Below are positions 1-7,836 of a stretch of 26,094 nucleotides of DNA, piece after piece; positions within the stretch are counted from its first letter, which is position 1; each line of letters opens with the position of its first letter. The notes under the pieces are model-generated. The model was not told where the DNA came from. It was given only the letters and a program-made list of their open reading frames with translations, and did not search any database. This DNA is from CAYRYU01 sp964428355. GTDB lineage: Bacteria; Muiribacteriota; Ozemobacteria; Ozemobacterales; Ozemobacteraceae. The stretch lies in the NCBI GenBank assembly GCA_964428355.1, contig CAYRYU010000103.1, positions 1 through 26,094 on the forward strand, in the 5' to 3' direction. A program made the position numbers and the translations under genes.

Positions 1-701
1 AGGAAGTGTCCCAGGACGGGCTTCCGGTCCTTCAGGGATTTCTCGGCCCAGACACCCATGGAAAGCGAGCGAGAGCCGATCTTGTCGGGGAAGAAAACGG
101 TCAGCAGGAGGAGCGCGACTCCTGGGGCGAGAAACAAGCTGCCTGCAAGGAAAAAGGAGCTGGCTCCAGGAGGAAGATCGGGGCCAGTACCGGAGGCGAG
201 GATGATGCACGCGGCAAGGAGGAGTAAAGCAGACCCGATCATGCTTTTCCCGAAAGAGATGATTGCCGCGGCGTCAATGGGGACCCCCCTGCGGACAAGC
301 ATGAAGATGGCTGCGGGTGGGCCAAGGAAGGATGCCGGGGAGATCCAGGAGAACAACAAGCTGGCAACTGAGGCATCCAGGGCGGCTTTCCAGGGAACCT
401 CCACCCCCATTGCGCGTCCGAAGGCGACCGAACGCCAGGAATCCGCCGCGTAGATTCCGAAGAAGAGGACCGTCAGAAGAAGGAGGGTCAGGGGTGGAAA
501 GTCAATCAGTGTGGCGAGATCCCTGATTCCCACTTCGAAACGGCTGGCGGCCCACCAGATTCCAAGGAGGGTGAGGACCACGAAGACGACCAGGAAGGCC
601 AGGACATTCCTCTTCCTCGGGCCTGGAGCAGGCTGGGCATTCGCTTGCGTTGAGGTGTTTCCCAAAGCTTCGCCGAGTGGCCCGTCCGTTCGTCCGGTCA
701 C
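1..701 (-). CDS. Flippase-like (LPG synthase TM / UPF0104 type) integral membrane protein, C-terminus cut by window edge
   Basis: The reading frame is open from a GTG at 701 to the window edge (about 233 codons). The GTG overlaps the stop of the upstream gene as GTGA, and an AGGA lies 7 bases before it. After a Pro-rich cytosolic N-terminus there are hydrophobic segments at about residues 33-51, 70-87, 110-135, 150-170 and 181-203. The stretch around residues 84-150 (YAADSWRSVAFGRAMGV, then SPASFLGPPAAIF and RRGVPIDAAA) has the feel of the lysylphosphatidylglycerol-synthase membrane domain (PF03706/TIGR00374). That family includes MprF-type lipid flippases and hopanoid-associated HpnL-like proteins. 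No catalytic aminoacyl-transferase domain is seen in the visible part. Translational coupling to the phosphorylase/radical-SAM fusion suggests a shared job, perhaps moving a lipid or lipid-linked product. The family call comes from pattern recognition only. Confidence 0.6.
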   Translation of the reverse strand, partial: MTGRTDGPLGEALGNTSTQANAQPAPGPRKRNVLAFLVVFVVLTLLGIWWAASRFEVGIRDLATLIDFPPLTLLLLTVLFFGIYAADSWRSVAFGRAMGVEVPWKAALDASVASLLFSWISPASFLGPPAAIFMLVRRGVPIDAAAIISFGKSMIGSALLLLAACIILASGTGPDLPPGASSFFLAGSLFLAPGVALLLLTVFFPDKIGSRSLSMGVWAEKSLKDRKPVLGHF

Positions 702-3664
702 CGGGGTGTCCTGGCTGGGGGGAAAGCCCGGGAGAGGATTTCGAAAAAGGGAGAGTCCGCCGCCGGGCCGGACGTTGATTGGCCGGAGGTTTCCATGGGG
801 AGGCGCTTCCGGAGACGTTCAACGATTCCCGCAAGGACGGTTTCGGATGGCTCGAATTCGGGAAACTCGCGGGTGAAGACACTGACAGGGGGCCTGACCG
901 ATTCCTCGCCCTCGAGGAAAGCCTTGATCGAAGCAAGCCCTGAGTCGTTTCCGGAAACCAAAAGCTTTTGCAGCCATTCCGCAAGCATGATCCGGGACCG
1001 GTGGAAACCGGTGAAGAAAACCCGCCGGGATTCCGGGGAGACACGGTGGTTTCCGAGGATCCGAAGGTCCAGGAAGGTTTCGGGATTGGAGGCGGAATCG
1101 GCATCACCGGTCCCATGGTATCCGTTCAACTTTTCGGGAGTCGCGTCCAGATCGAACCTGTCGCCCGCGATCAATCCTGGAACCGATCTGGCGACGACCG
1201 TGATCGGAGCACCCGGAAAAGGTTTCAACTCGTTCACGCGGCTGGAGGAGTCGAGATCGATCCTGAACCGGGGAATCTGAAGGGCGAGCTTTCCGATCCG
1301 GTACCAGCTTCGGATCCGGTCGTGGTGGCCCACGAAGGGGTTGCCTCCCAGGAAAAAGCACCGGCTGGCCATTCCCTGCGCCTGGATCTCGGTCAGAACG
1401 GCCTCGATCTCAGGGAAGGTGTACGAAGGTGGTGTTGAAAAGCCGGTTTCGGCAAGCCTTCGGAAATCCGTTTTCAGGAGTCTGATCGATTCTTCGGTGT
1501 AAACGTCGATTCCGATGACGATCTCGTCGATTCCAAGCTCGCGGTATGCGGCGATGATGTCCGACCGCACTTTCCGGGGCGATCCGGCGGTGGCGGGGGC
1601 CCGGCGGTCGAGGAAACCCACGAGGCCGTTGTGCCGCACAAAGAACTCGAAAAACCGAAGCAATCCCTCGACCCTCAGCAATCCGACCAGTTCTAGAAGG
1701 CTTTCGGGGTCGTTGTTGAAAGAACTGTCCAGAAGGAAGATCTCGACGTATTCTCCATTTTCGAGACGGCTCAGTTCCATGATCCTCTTGAGGATCTCAA
1801 CGGTTTTCCCGGGCTCGAGACCGGTGAAAGGTTGGTAGCCCCCGGAACAGCAGATGCTGCAACGGTTTCCGCAACCCCGGCTCGTCATCATCAGGTGGCT
1901 GACCTTCGGGGGGCGGTCCCGGCGGTTCGGAGAGAAAAATCCCCTGAAAAAAAGGTCGTAGTCAGGGGAAAATACCTGCCGGATCGCGATCGGGTCGAAC
2001 TCGAGGCTGTTCAACCCACCTTTCGTCAGGACGGCCCGCAGATCGGGACGGCTCAGTGCGACCGAGTCCGCTCCAATGCGCTGGATAACGCCGGGGTATC
2101 GGAAGACATCCCGGTGGGAAAAGGGAATCCGTGAAAGATCGTCGAGATACTGGATCAGCCGCCCTGCCTGTTCGTCTCCGAGCATCAGGGTGTCGGCGAG
2201 GGCTCCTCCACGTGCGCCGGCGTCAATGAAGGGTCCAAGCCCCGTCGCGATCAGGTATCTGCCTGGTGGGACCGCGCCGCGCGGCCTCATCGGAAGGTCG
2301 TAAGGTGGTTCGAAATACGACTCCTCCATGGCGTTGGCGGTGCGGTAAACCCATGTGGAAGCGGATTCTGAATGTGTGATCTGGAGGCCCTGGCTTTCGA
2401 ATTCCGTTGCGGTCGTTGCGGCGAGCAGTCCCTCCTCGGGCTCCGCCGAAATCGAGTTCAAGCCCTGGACGTGGAAGTTCCCAAGGGAGGGAATGCGGCC
2501 TTCCGGTTCGGGATGGGAAAGCCGGGCCACCTCGCGGGGTGTGCTCCGAACGAGTGAGGGTGCGAAATCCTGTGGGAGACGTGGGTTCGAGTCGAACCAG
2601 GCCGCATCCAGGATGAGGCCGAGAAAACCTCGGGAGGGGCAAAGGGTGAGATTCCAGTTTGTCCCGTCGCAGGCAACGATCGCTTTCCCACTGGGGGCCT
2701 GCGGCTGTCCGGGAGGGACGGGGATTTTTCCGATGGTGAGTTCCCAGATCGCGCCCGGCGAAAGGAGGTCCCCGACCTTGAATATCTCCCGCGCCCGTCG
2801 GGCGATCCGGACAGCTTCATCCAGGGTGAGGGGGGAACCCGGGGTCCGGACAAGTATCTTGAAGGGCATCTCCCAGTCGATGTTACCGGCGGAAAACTCG
2901 AGAAATCGATCGGACCTGAAGCGTCTCAGCAACCGGCGAAGGAGCCGCACGAGAAGTCCGGAGGAAGAGGGAAGGTTCGAAAGGTGATCTCCCAGGTTTC
3001 CCCGATCGGTCACAACGCGGATCGAAAGATATGGGATCCCTGCCTTTCCGAACACTTCGGAGAGCGGGAAATCCTCCATCTCGACGATCTCTCCTCCTCC
3101 GGTGGTGAGGATCAGCTCGTCGAGATCGGCTTGGGTGGCGATGAACTTGCTGGAGTAAAGGGAAACCGCCTTTCGGATGGGAATTTCGTGAGGAGCGGAG
3201 TCGATAAGTTCGTTCAGAAATGGCGGATCCCAGGAGCGCGGGCTCCCGCCAGCCCCAATTGCGGCAGTGGGGACAGCGACTTCCCCCGCCTGGAAAGAAG
3301 GGCCACATGACATGCAGGTTCCGAGGGAGATGCAGGTTGCCGGATGCTCCGCTTCGATGAAACTCTGGGCGATCTTTCGCAGAAGGCCGGGCTTGTCCCC
3401 GAACGGGAGCCTGAGAGCGGTGACGGGCCAGCCATCGAGTGTTCCTGCCAGGATGGGGAATTTCGAATCCGGAAGGGGTCTTGCCGCCTCCACCTTCATC
3501 CGCTTTTCGATTGCCTGAATCTCGATGCGGTCGTAGCAGACTAGGTTGATGACCTCGGGAATTGGCGCGGTTCCGGTTTCATGCCCCACTGGGGGCCGCT
3601 CGCTGGTCCGCAAATCGCGATCGGATGGCGAACCAGGCAGGGAAAGGGGATGCTGTTTCTTCAT
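698..3664 (-). CDS. Fusion protein: N-terminal nucleoside phosphorylase domain and C-terminal radical SAM domain
   Basis: The product has 988 residues. About residues 36-235 look like a nucleoside phosphorylase/nucleosidase (PNP_UDP, MTAN or HpnG-like) fold: a glycine-rich SLGTCMSCGPS turn (113-123), GEVAVPTAAI (127-136), the EMED signature (195-198) and RVVTDRGN (216-223), whose Asp220 sits where the family has its catalytic Asp. A linker and a region I do not recognise follow (about 255-585). A radical SAM core then begins at MMTSRGCGNRCSIC, with Cys598, 602 and 605 as CX3CX2C for a 4Fe-4S cluster. It continues to about residue 860, with strand-like segments such as EIFLLDSS and EIVIGID. 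The ATG start at 3664 lies 7 bases after the preceding stop. The reaction is unknown. The family logic is radical chemistry that attaches or uses an adenosyl/nucleoside group plus phosphorolysis of the glycosidic bond, as in HpnH/HpnG or the futalosine pathway. Confidence 0.75.
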   Translation of the reverse strand: MKKQHPLSLPGSPSDRDLRTSERPPVGHETGTAPIPEVINLVCYDRIEIQAIEKRMKVEAARPLPDSKFPILAGTLDGWPVTALRLPFGDKPGLLRKIAQSFIEAEHPATCISLGTCMSCGPSFQAGEVAVPTAAIGAGGSPRSWDPPFLNELIDSAPHEIPIRKAVSLYSSKFIATQADLDELILTTGGGEIVEMEDFPLSEVFGKAGIPYLSIRVVTDRGNLGDHLSNLPSSSGLLVRLLRRLLRRFRSDRFLEFSAGNIDWEMPFKILVRTPGSPLTLDEAVRIARRAREIFKVGDLLSPGAIWELTIGKIPVPPGQPQAPSGKAIVACDGTNWNLTLCPSRGFLGLILDAAWFDSNPRLPQDFAPSLVRSTPREVARLSHPEPEGRIPSLGNFHVQGLNSISAEPEEGLLAATTATEFESQGLQITHSESASTWVYRTANAMEESYFEPPYDLPMRPRGAVPPGRYLIATGLGPFIDAGARGGALADTLMLGDEQAGRLIQYLDDLSRIPFSHRDVFRYPGVIQRIGADSVALSRPDLRAVLTKGGLNSLEFDPIAIRQVFSPDYDLFFRGFFSPNRRDRPPKVSHLMMTSRGCGNRCSICCSGGYQPFTGLEPGKTVEILKRIMELSRLENGEYVEIFLLDSSFNNDPESLLELVGLLRVEGLLRFFEFFVRHNGLVGFLDRRAPATAGSPRKVRSDIIAAYRELGIDEIVIGIDVYTEESIRLLKTDFRRLAETGFSTPPSYTFPEIEAVLTEIQAQGMASRCFFLGGNPFVGHHDRIRSWYRIGKLALQIPRFRIDLDSSSRVNELKPFPGAPITVVARSVPGLIAGDRFDLDATPEKLNGYHGTGDADSASNPETFLDLRILGNHRVSPESRRVFFTGFHRSRIMLAEWLQKLLVSGNDSGLASIKAFLEGEESVRPPVSVFTREFPEFEPSETVLAGIVERLRKRLPMETSGQSTSGPAADSPFFEILSRAFPPARTPR

Positions 3665-3671
3665 TCCGCCG

Positions 3672-4520
3672 TCACGGAATCTCGCTAAAGCCTGTTATTC
3701 CGAGGGATTCGGAGAGGCTTGCCAGTGCTTCCCTCCCCCCCGGGATTTCCGAGATCTTCGTGAGGAGGTTCTTGATCTCGACCGGAGAAACGTTTTCGCT
3801 GTCAGTCCTCACACAGATCGGGTCGGGGAGAATGGAGGAGGTGGTCCCGATTACCTCGAATCGGTCGCGGAAGGAAGGGCCCCATGTCTCCGAAAAGAGC
3901 ATCATCTCTGTGACTGCGACCCCATCGAAGCGGCCGTTGGAAAGGCCTTCCAGGCACCGGTCGTGGTTTCCCGCGAAGAAGACACGGGAAAAGTCCCGAA
4001 CCGGGTCGATCCCTGATTGGCGGAAAGACCTGCACGGGTAGACGAACCCACTTTTTGACTGCCTGTCGACGAATGCGAAGGATCTGCCCCGCAGATCGGC
4101 CAGGGTCCGGATTCCCTGGTCCCTCCGGACCACTATCACGCCCTGGTATGTCGTTCCACCCTTGGGGATGGGCTGACAGACCGGGATCATCTTCCCATAT
4201 TGCGGTGAGCCCGCTGACGGCGGTGTGACCCAGGCCAGATCGATCTTTTTCTGCGCGATTCCCATTTCGAGATCGGAATAATCCGAGACGACCCGGAAAT
4301 TCACGTTGCGGTTCAGGTTTCGGGAAAGGAAAACCAGGAGGGGCTGGAGGTTCTTCGAAAGTTTTTCCCGTTCGAGGAATGGAAACGCGCCGAAGTTCGC
4401 CCGAGGTTTCGTTTCGATCAGGACCGAAACATCGGAAGAAGGTTTTGCCCCGCAACCCCAGAAGGCCAACAAGCCGAAAAGGGAGAATGCGATCAGGAAC
4501 CAGCTTGGGCCCGCCCTCAC
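3672..4520 (-). CDS. PhnD-family periplasmic substrate-binding lipoprotein
   Basis: I chose the GTG at 4520, giving 282 residues. It has GGAAG 7 bases upstream and yields a short lipoprotein signal: Arg2, hydrophobic residues 6-20, then Cys23 in AFWGC, an imperfect lipobox. The frame stays open to a GTG at 4655, but that adds a 45-residue hydrophilic extension. The mature part has the PhnD/transferrin-like plan: a domain reading FLSRNLNRNVNFRVVSDYSDLEMGI, then KKIDLAWVTPPSAG, then YQGVIVVRRDQGIRTLADLRGRSFAFVDRQSKSGF. Those last segments match the usual phosphate/phosphonate binder motif 'LaDLkGk.fafvd..StSG'. No ABC ATPase or permease lies next to it, so it may be an orphan binder or a sensor. 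It is 7 bases upstream of the phosphorylase/radical-SAM gene and probably starts that operon. The ligand is unknown. Confidence 0.8.
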   Translation of the reverse strand: MRAGPSWFLIAFSLFGLLAFWGCGAKPSSDVSVLIETKPRANFGAFPFLEREKLSKNLQPLLVFLSRNLNRNVNFRVVSDYSDLEMGIAQKKIDLAWVTPPSAGSPQYGKMIPVCQPIPKGGTTYQGVIVVRRDQGIRTLADLRGRSFAFVDRQSKSGFVYPCRSFRQSGIDPVRDFSRVFFAGNHDRCLEGLSNGRFDGVAVTEMMLFSETWGPSFRDRFEVIGTTSSILPDPICVRTDSENVSPVEIKNLLTKISEIPGGREALASLSESLGITGFSEIP

Positions 4521-4694
4521 GAATTGGCTTCCGCGATATCCCCCACCCGGGGACGACGGCCCGCCGGGGACGCAGCTGAGCCGGTTTCCCCCGGATGCCC
4601 AGGTTCGAAAGGGCGATTGTTTGGATTGGGCGGCAATTTCCTCGTGGGCGGGCACCCGGACAGGTTAGCATCCCCTCCCCCGTCGGGTCAACGC

Positions 4695-4794
4695 NNNNNN
4701 NNNNNNNNNNNNNNNNNNNNNNNNNNNNNNNNNNNNNNNNNNNNNNNNNNNNNNNNNNNNNNNNNNNNNNNNNNNNNNNNNNNNNNNNNNNNNN
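4695..4794. other. Assembly gap (100 N)
   Basis: Exactly 100 N, the conventional filler for a scaffold join, so the true distance is unknown. It lies between the macB-like remnant and the phnD-like gene, so the promoter region of the phnD operon may be missing. Confidence 0.95.
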
Positions 4795-4795
4795 G

Positions 4796-5499
4796 TCACT
4801 CGAAGCGGAGCGCTTCGATGGGGTCGAGGTTACTGGCCTTCCACGCCGGTTACAGGCCGAACCCGCCGCCAACCATGGCCGAAAACCCGACCGAGAGGAG
4901 GACCGAAGCAGCCGAAACCTGGCTGTTCCAGTCGGTGAAAACCGTTATTATGCCCAATCCGAGGGAGATGCCGAAAACCACCCCGATTGCTCCTCCCAGG
5001 AAGGAAAGTGCCATGGCCTCCAAGAGGAACTGAAGGAGGATATCCCTGCGGCGGGCCCCAACGGTAAAATCGGCATTTCCCTCCCCCACCCCGTGACGGG
5101 CCGCAAGAACCTGTTGGATCTGGGTTTTGGCATCCTCAAGGCCATCCTGGGAGACCGCGGAAGCCAGGATCATGTGCAGGTAATCCACCTTCAGAACTCT
5201 CTGCCGGAAGGTAGAAAAGGGAACCAGGATCCGGTCGTCCTGGTCATCGTTGAGTCCCGCGACTCCCCGTTCCCCCAGAACCCCTATCACGAGCAGGGGG
5301 ACCTTCTTGACCCGGGTCGTTTTCCCGAGAGGATCCATTGAGCCGAAAAGCTGATGACCGGTCCGACCGCAATGACTATTCCAAGAGAGGTAAGGAAGGA
5401 TCGAAGAAGGTTCCGTCGGAGATTCCGGATGGACTGGCTCAGCGCAGTTTCGAAATCCGTTGGACCAGGCGCAGGGAACGGTTCCTCGCCTCGGGTCAA
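4796..5499 (-). pseudogene. Decayed MacB/FtsX-type ABC transporter permease
   Basis: Two frames carry the two ends of a MacB-like permease. One, from about 5499 to 5390, has ETALSQSIRNLRRNLLRSFL then TSLGIVIAVGPVIS, the typical N-terminal arm and first membrane segment. At about 5380-5360 homology jumps to the other frame at LFGSMDPLGKTTRVKKVPLL and VIGVLGERG, normally the end of the large periplasmic domain. Most of that domain (well over 100 residues) is missing, and the frame has changed. Two membrane helices follow (ILLQFLLEAMALSFLGGAIG, then ASVLLSVGFSAMVGGGFGL). The conserved end should read GFGL-Y-PAWKASNLDPIEALRFE, but the Tyr codon is TAA (near 4848); the rest is intact to a TGA at 4796. 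An internal deletion, a frame change and a nonsense mutation together point to a pseudogene, barring misassembly. No ATPase partner is visible. Confidence 0.75.
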
Positions 5500-5561
5500 A
5501 CAATAAGGGGATCCCCAGGTGCACGGAAGAACCGCATGGACCGAGGAATCCCCGTTCCCTT

Positions 5562-7784
5562 CTACCAGGTGACCGTGAAATTTTCCTGGATGGGAGGAGC
5601 CGGCGGGTGCTCGATGGTGATCGTTCCCTGGCCGGTCGGAGTTACGTCGTAGGTCGCGGTCCATCCGTTGAAGGACAGCTGTCCTTGCGAAACTCCGGAG
5701 TCGTAGTCGTAGGTGAAATCCATCGTTCCGGAGACATCCCCGCTTCTCAGGACGATGTGGACGGTGATCACTCCTGTGGTTTTGGACTTCGTCGCAACGT
5801 AACTCATGGTGAGGGGCGTGGAATCCGGATTGTTCACGGTGAAGGTTCCCACAACCTGGAGGTCCCCGTTTTCCTGGGTCCAGATGGCTTCGTTGCCTCC
5901 CGCGAACGTCGTGGTGCCCGTGGTCAGGGTCGGCTGGCCGTCGACGAACTTGTAGGTGATCGTGTTGGTGGTGTTGTTGGAATTCACCTTCACGATGGTC
6001 ATCACAGTTCCTGTTCCGATTTTCGGGGTTTTGGCCGAGTCGAAGTCCAGGTTGGAGACCTCCACGGTCAGGTAGGACATGTAGGAGGAGTCGGACGGGT
6101 CGTTCTGGTTCATCCGCATCTTGGCCTTGAGTGTGCCGTCTTCGAAGGATAAGGTCGGGCTTGCGCCCTGGACCGACCAGACCGGGTTGGAGATCGAAAC
6201 GTCGAACTGGTCGATCAACACCCCGTTGCTGGAGGAACCCTTCATCCCGGCAGTTATGGTCTGGGCGACCTGCATCGTGCTAACGGGCTTGGGCTGGGCC
6301 GCGAAGGCGGTCTGGAGGGTTTCGGGCGAAAGCGAGGTGAGGCCTTTGTAGAACAACCCCACCTTCAGGCTGAGATCCTGGGAGATCGTTCCGGAGAACC
6401 CGGTCAGGAAGAATTCCAAATTCCTGGTCACTCCTGGCACTCCGTCCACGAAGGTCGTGGAATTGCGCTTGATGTCGAGGGTTCCGCTCAGGGTTATCGA
6501 GGCGGAGATCGTGGCGTTCTTGAGATACTTGTACACGTAATCCTGATAGGTTGCGGATGGGTTCAGGGTCTGCTGAGAGAATGGATCGGAAGTCACGAAC
6601 CCGAATGAGCCGGTGATCCCGGAAACGATCGTGTAATCCGCTGACATGGTCTGGCGGTCCGTGGCCGGATCGAACATGGTAACGGCGGCCTTGGCTCCCG
6701 GGCCCACCTGGATGCCGGTCACGGTGTTCAGGAACGATGATACCTGCACGCCTTCCCAGACGGTTTTTCTGACCAGGGCGGTCTTGTTCTGCCCGCTGTT
6801 TTCATCGTATGTGACCGCGGAGTATTCAATCGTGACCGAGGTCGAGGTGAACTGCGTGATCTTGACCGTGGTTCCCATGGATGTTTCCGATGCGGGGATG
6901 GTTGCGGGGGCGGCCATCATCTCCAGCATCATCTTCTGCAGCTCTGCCGGGTCAGCTGTCGTGATCATCTCGTTCACCAGCGTCGTGGGGTAGTTGGAGA
7001 AGTCCATGGTCGAGGCACGTATCGAATGGAGGGGAACATTCCTCTTCAAGGTTTTCAGCGCTTCGGAAACCCCCAGCTTCACGATCGTGGTCATCGAGGC
7101 GAGCGTATCGGTCGCGGTCTTCGTGTCGGGAATGGCAACCGGCGAGGGGTTCCGGTTCAGGAAGGCGGAATAGGCCTGATCGAGAGATGATCTTTGCAGG
7201 TCGAGCCCGGCAAGGATTTTCTTGACCTCGGTGACGAGAAGGGCGGGGGCGGTCGCGACGTTCTGGGCGCTGGTGATGAAGGCTTCCAGGACTCCGGCAA
7301 CCATATCCTCGATCGTGCGGCACCCGATCGGCATGCATTTGAGGTCGTTGACCTTGCCCGCCTCGAGATCGATTGCCCCGTGGAATTCGGTGTAGGTTCC
7401 GACCCTTCCCCCAACGAGTGAAACCTTGCCGATGACCGGTCGGACGGGAATCCCCGAGAATGTGACGCCGGCGGTGTTCGTCGAAATGTCCACGGATTTG
7501 GTGAGAAGTGTATACGGTGTCGTCACGCTGCCGACGTTGACAAGGTACAGCGAAAAGGTGACGTGGACGGTGGGGGATGCATCCGCCAGAATCGCCGTGG
7601 ACTGTCCGCCGCTGCTCGGAGGCAGCACCAGCCGGAATGCGATGTCCGCCGTCTGGGCGGTCTGATCCGTGGGAATGGAACCAACAGGGTTGATGGTGTT
7701 CCCGTCTCCCCCGCTTCCGCAACCGAAAAGTCCGAAGAGAGAAACGAAAGCCGCCAAAAGGCATACGAGTTTGATCTGGTTCAT
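5562..7784 (-). CDS. Large secreted lipoprotein of unknown function
   Basis: The product has 740 residues. The ATG at 7784 is preceded by GGAGGG about 8 bases upstream. A longer in-frame extension to 7940 exists but runs into the upstream gene and is rejected. Residues 1-21 form a signal peptide ending in the lipobox LFGC (Cys22), followed by GSGGDG, so the protein is lipid-anchored at the envelope. The N-terminal part (about 40-190) looks like a beta-sandwich carbohydrate-binding or carboxypeptidase-regulatory-like domain. The rest is rich in Thr, Ser, Gly and Val, with alternating strand patterns, for example SKTTGVITVHIVLRSGDVSG near the C-terminus. No catalytic motif is recognised. It follows the MFS-HEAT gene by 52 bases and may be the last gene of that operon, or may have its own promoter. 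I do not recognise the family. Confidence 0.8.
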   Translation of the reverse strand: MNQIKLVCLLAAFVSLFGLFGCGSGGDGNTINPVGSIPTDQTAQTADIAFRLVLPPSSGGQSTAILADASPTVHVTFSLYLVNVGSVTTPYTLLTKSVDISTNTAGVTFSGIPVRPVIGKVSLVGGRVGTYTEFHGAIDLEAGKVNDLKCMPIGCRTIEDMVAGVLEAFITSAQNVATAPALLVTEVKKILAGLDLQRSSLDQAYSAFLNRNPSPVAIPDTKTATDTLASMTTIVKLGVSEALKTLKRNVPLHSIRASTMDFSNYPTTLVNEMITTADPAELQKMMLEMMAAPATIPASETSMGTTVKITQFTSTSVTIEYSAVTYDENSGQNKTALVRKTVWEGVQVSSFLNTVTGIQVGPGAKAAVTMFDPATDRQTMSADYTIVSGITGSFGFVTSDPFSQQTLNPSATYQDYVYKYLKNATISASITLSGTLDIKRNSTTFVDGVPGVTRNLEFFLTGFSGTISQDLSLKVGLFYKGLTSLSPETLQTAFAAQPKPVSTMQVAQTITAGMKGSSSNGVLIDQFDVSISNPVWSVQGASPTLSFEDGTLKAKMRMNQNDPSDSSYMSYLTVEVSNLDFDSAKTPKIGTGTVMTIVKVNSNNTTNTITYKFVDGQPTLTTGTTTFAGGNEAIWTQENGDLQVVGTFTVNNPDSTPLTMSYVATKSKTTGVITVHIVLRSGDVSGTMDFTYDYDSGVSQGQLSFNGWTATYDVTPTGQGTITIEHPPAPPIQENFTVTW

Positions 7785-7836
7785 TCTGTCACCCTCCCGA
7801 AAGATCGACAATTTCCTCCCCAGGAGGATACCACAC

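Noticed and set aside
3802..4872. Minus-strand ORF running through the N gap
   Set aside because: It exists only because N bases are read as open. It is out of frame with the phnD-like gene, which explains the region.
5505..5520. GGGGATCCCC followed by TTATTG as a terminator for the lipoprotein gene
   Set aside because: The palindrome has no loop and the T-rich tail is weak; it lies next to the decayed permease and is not convincing.
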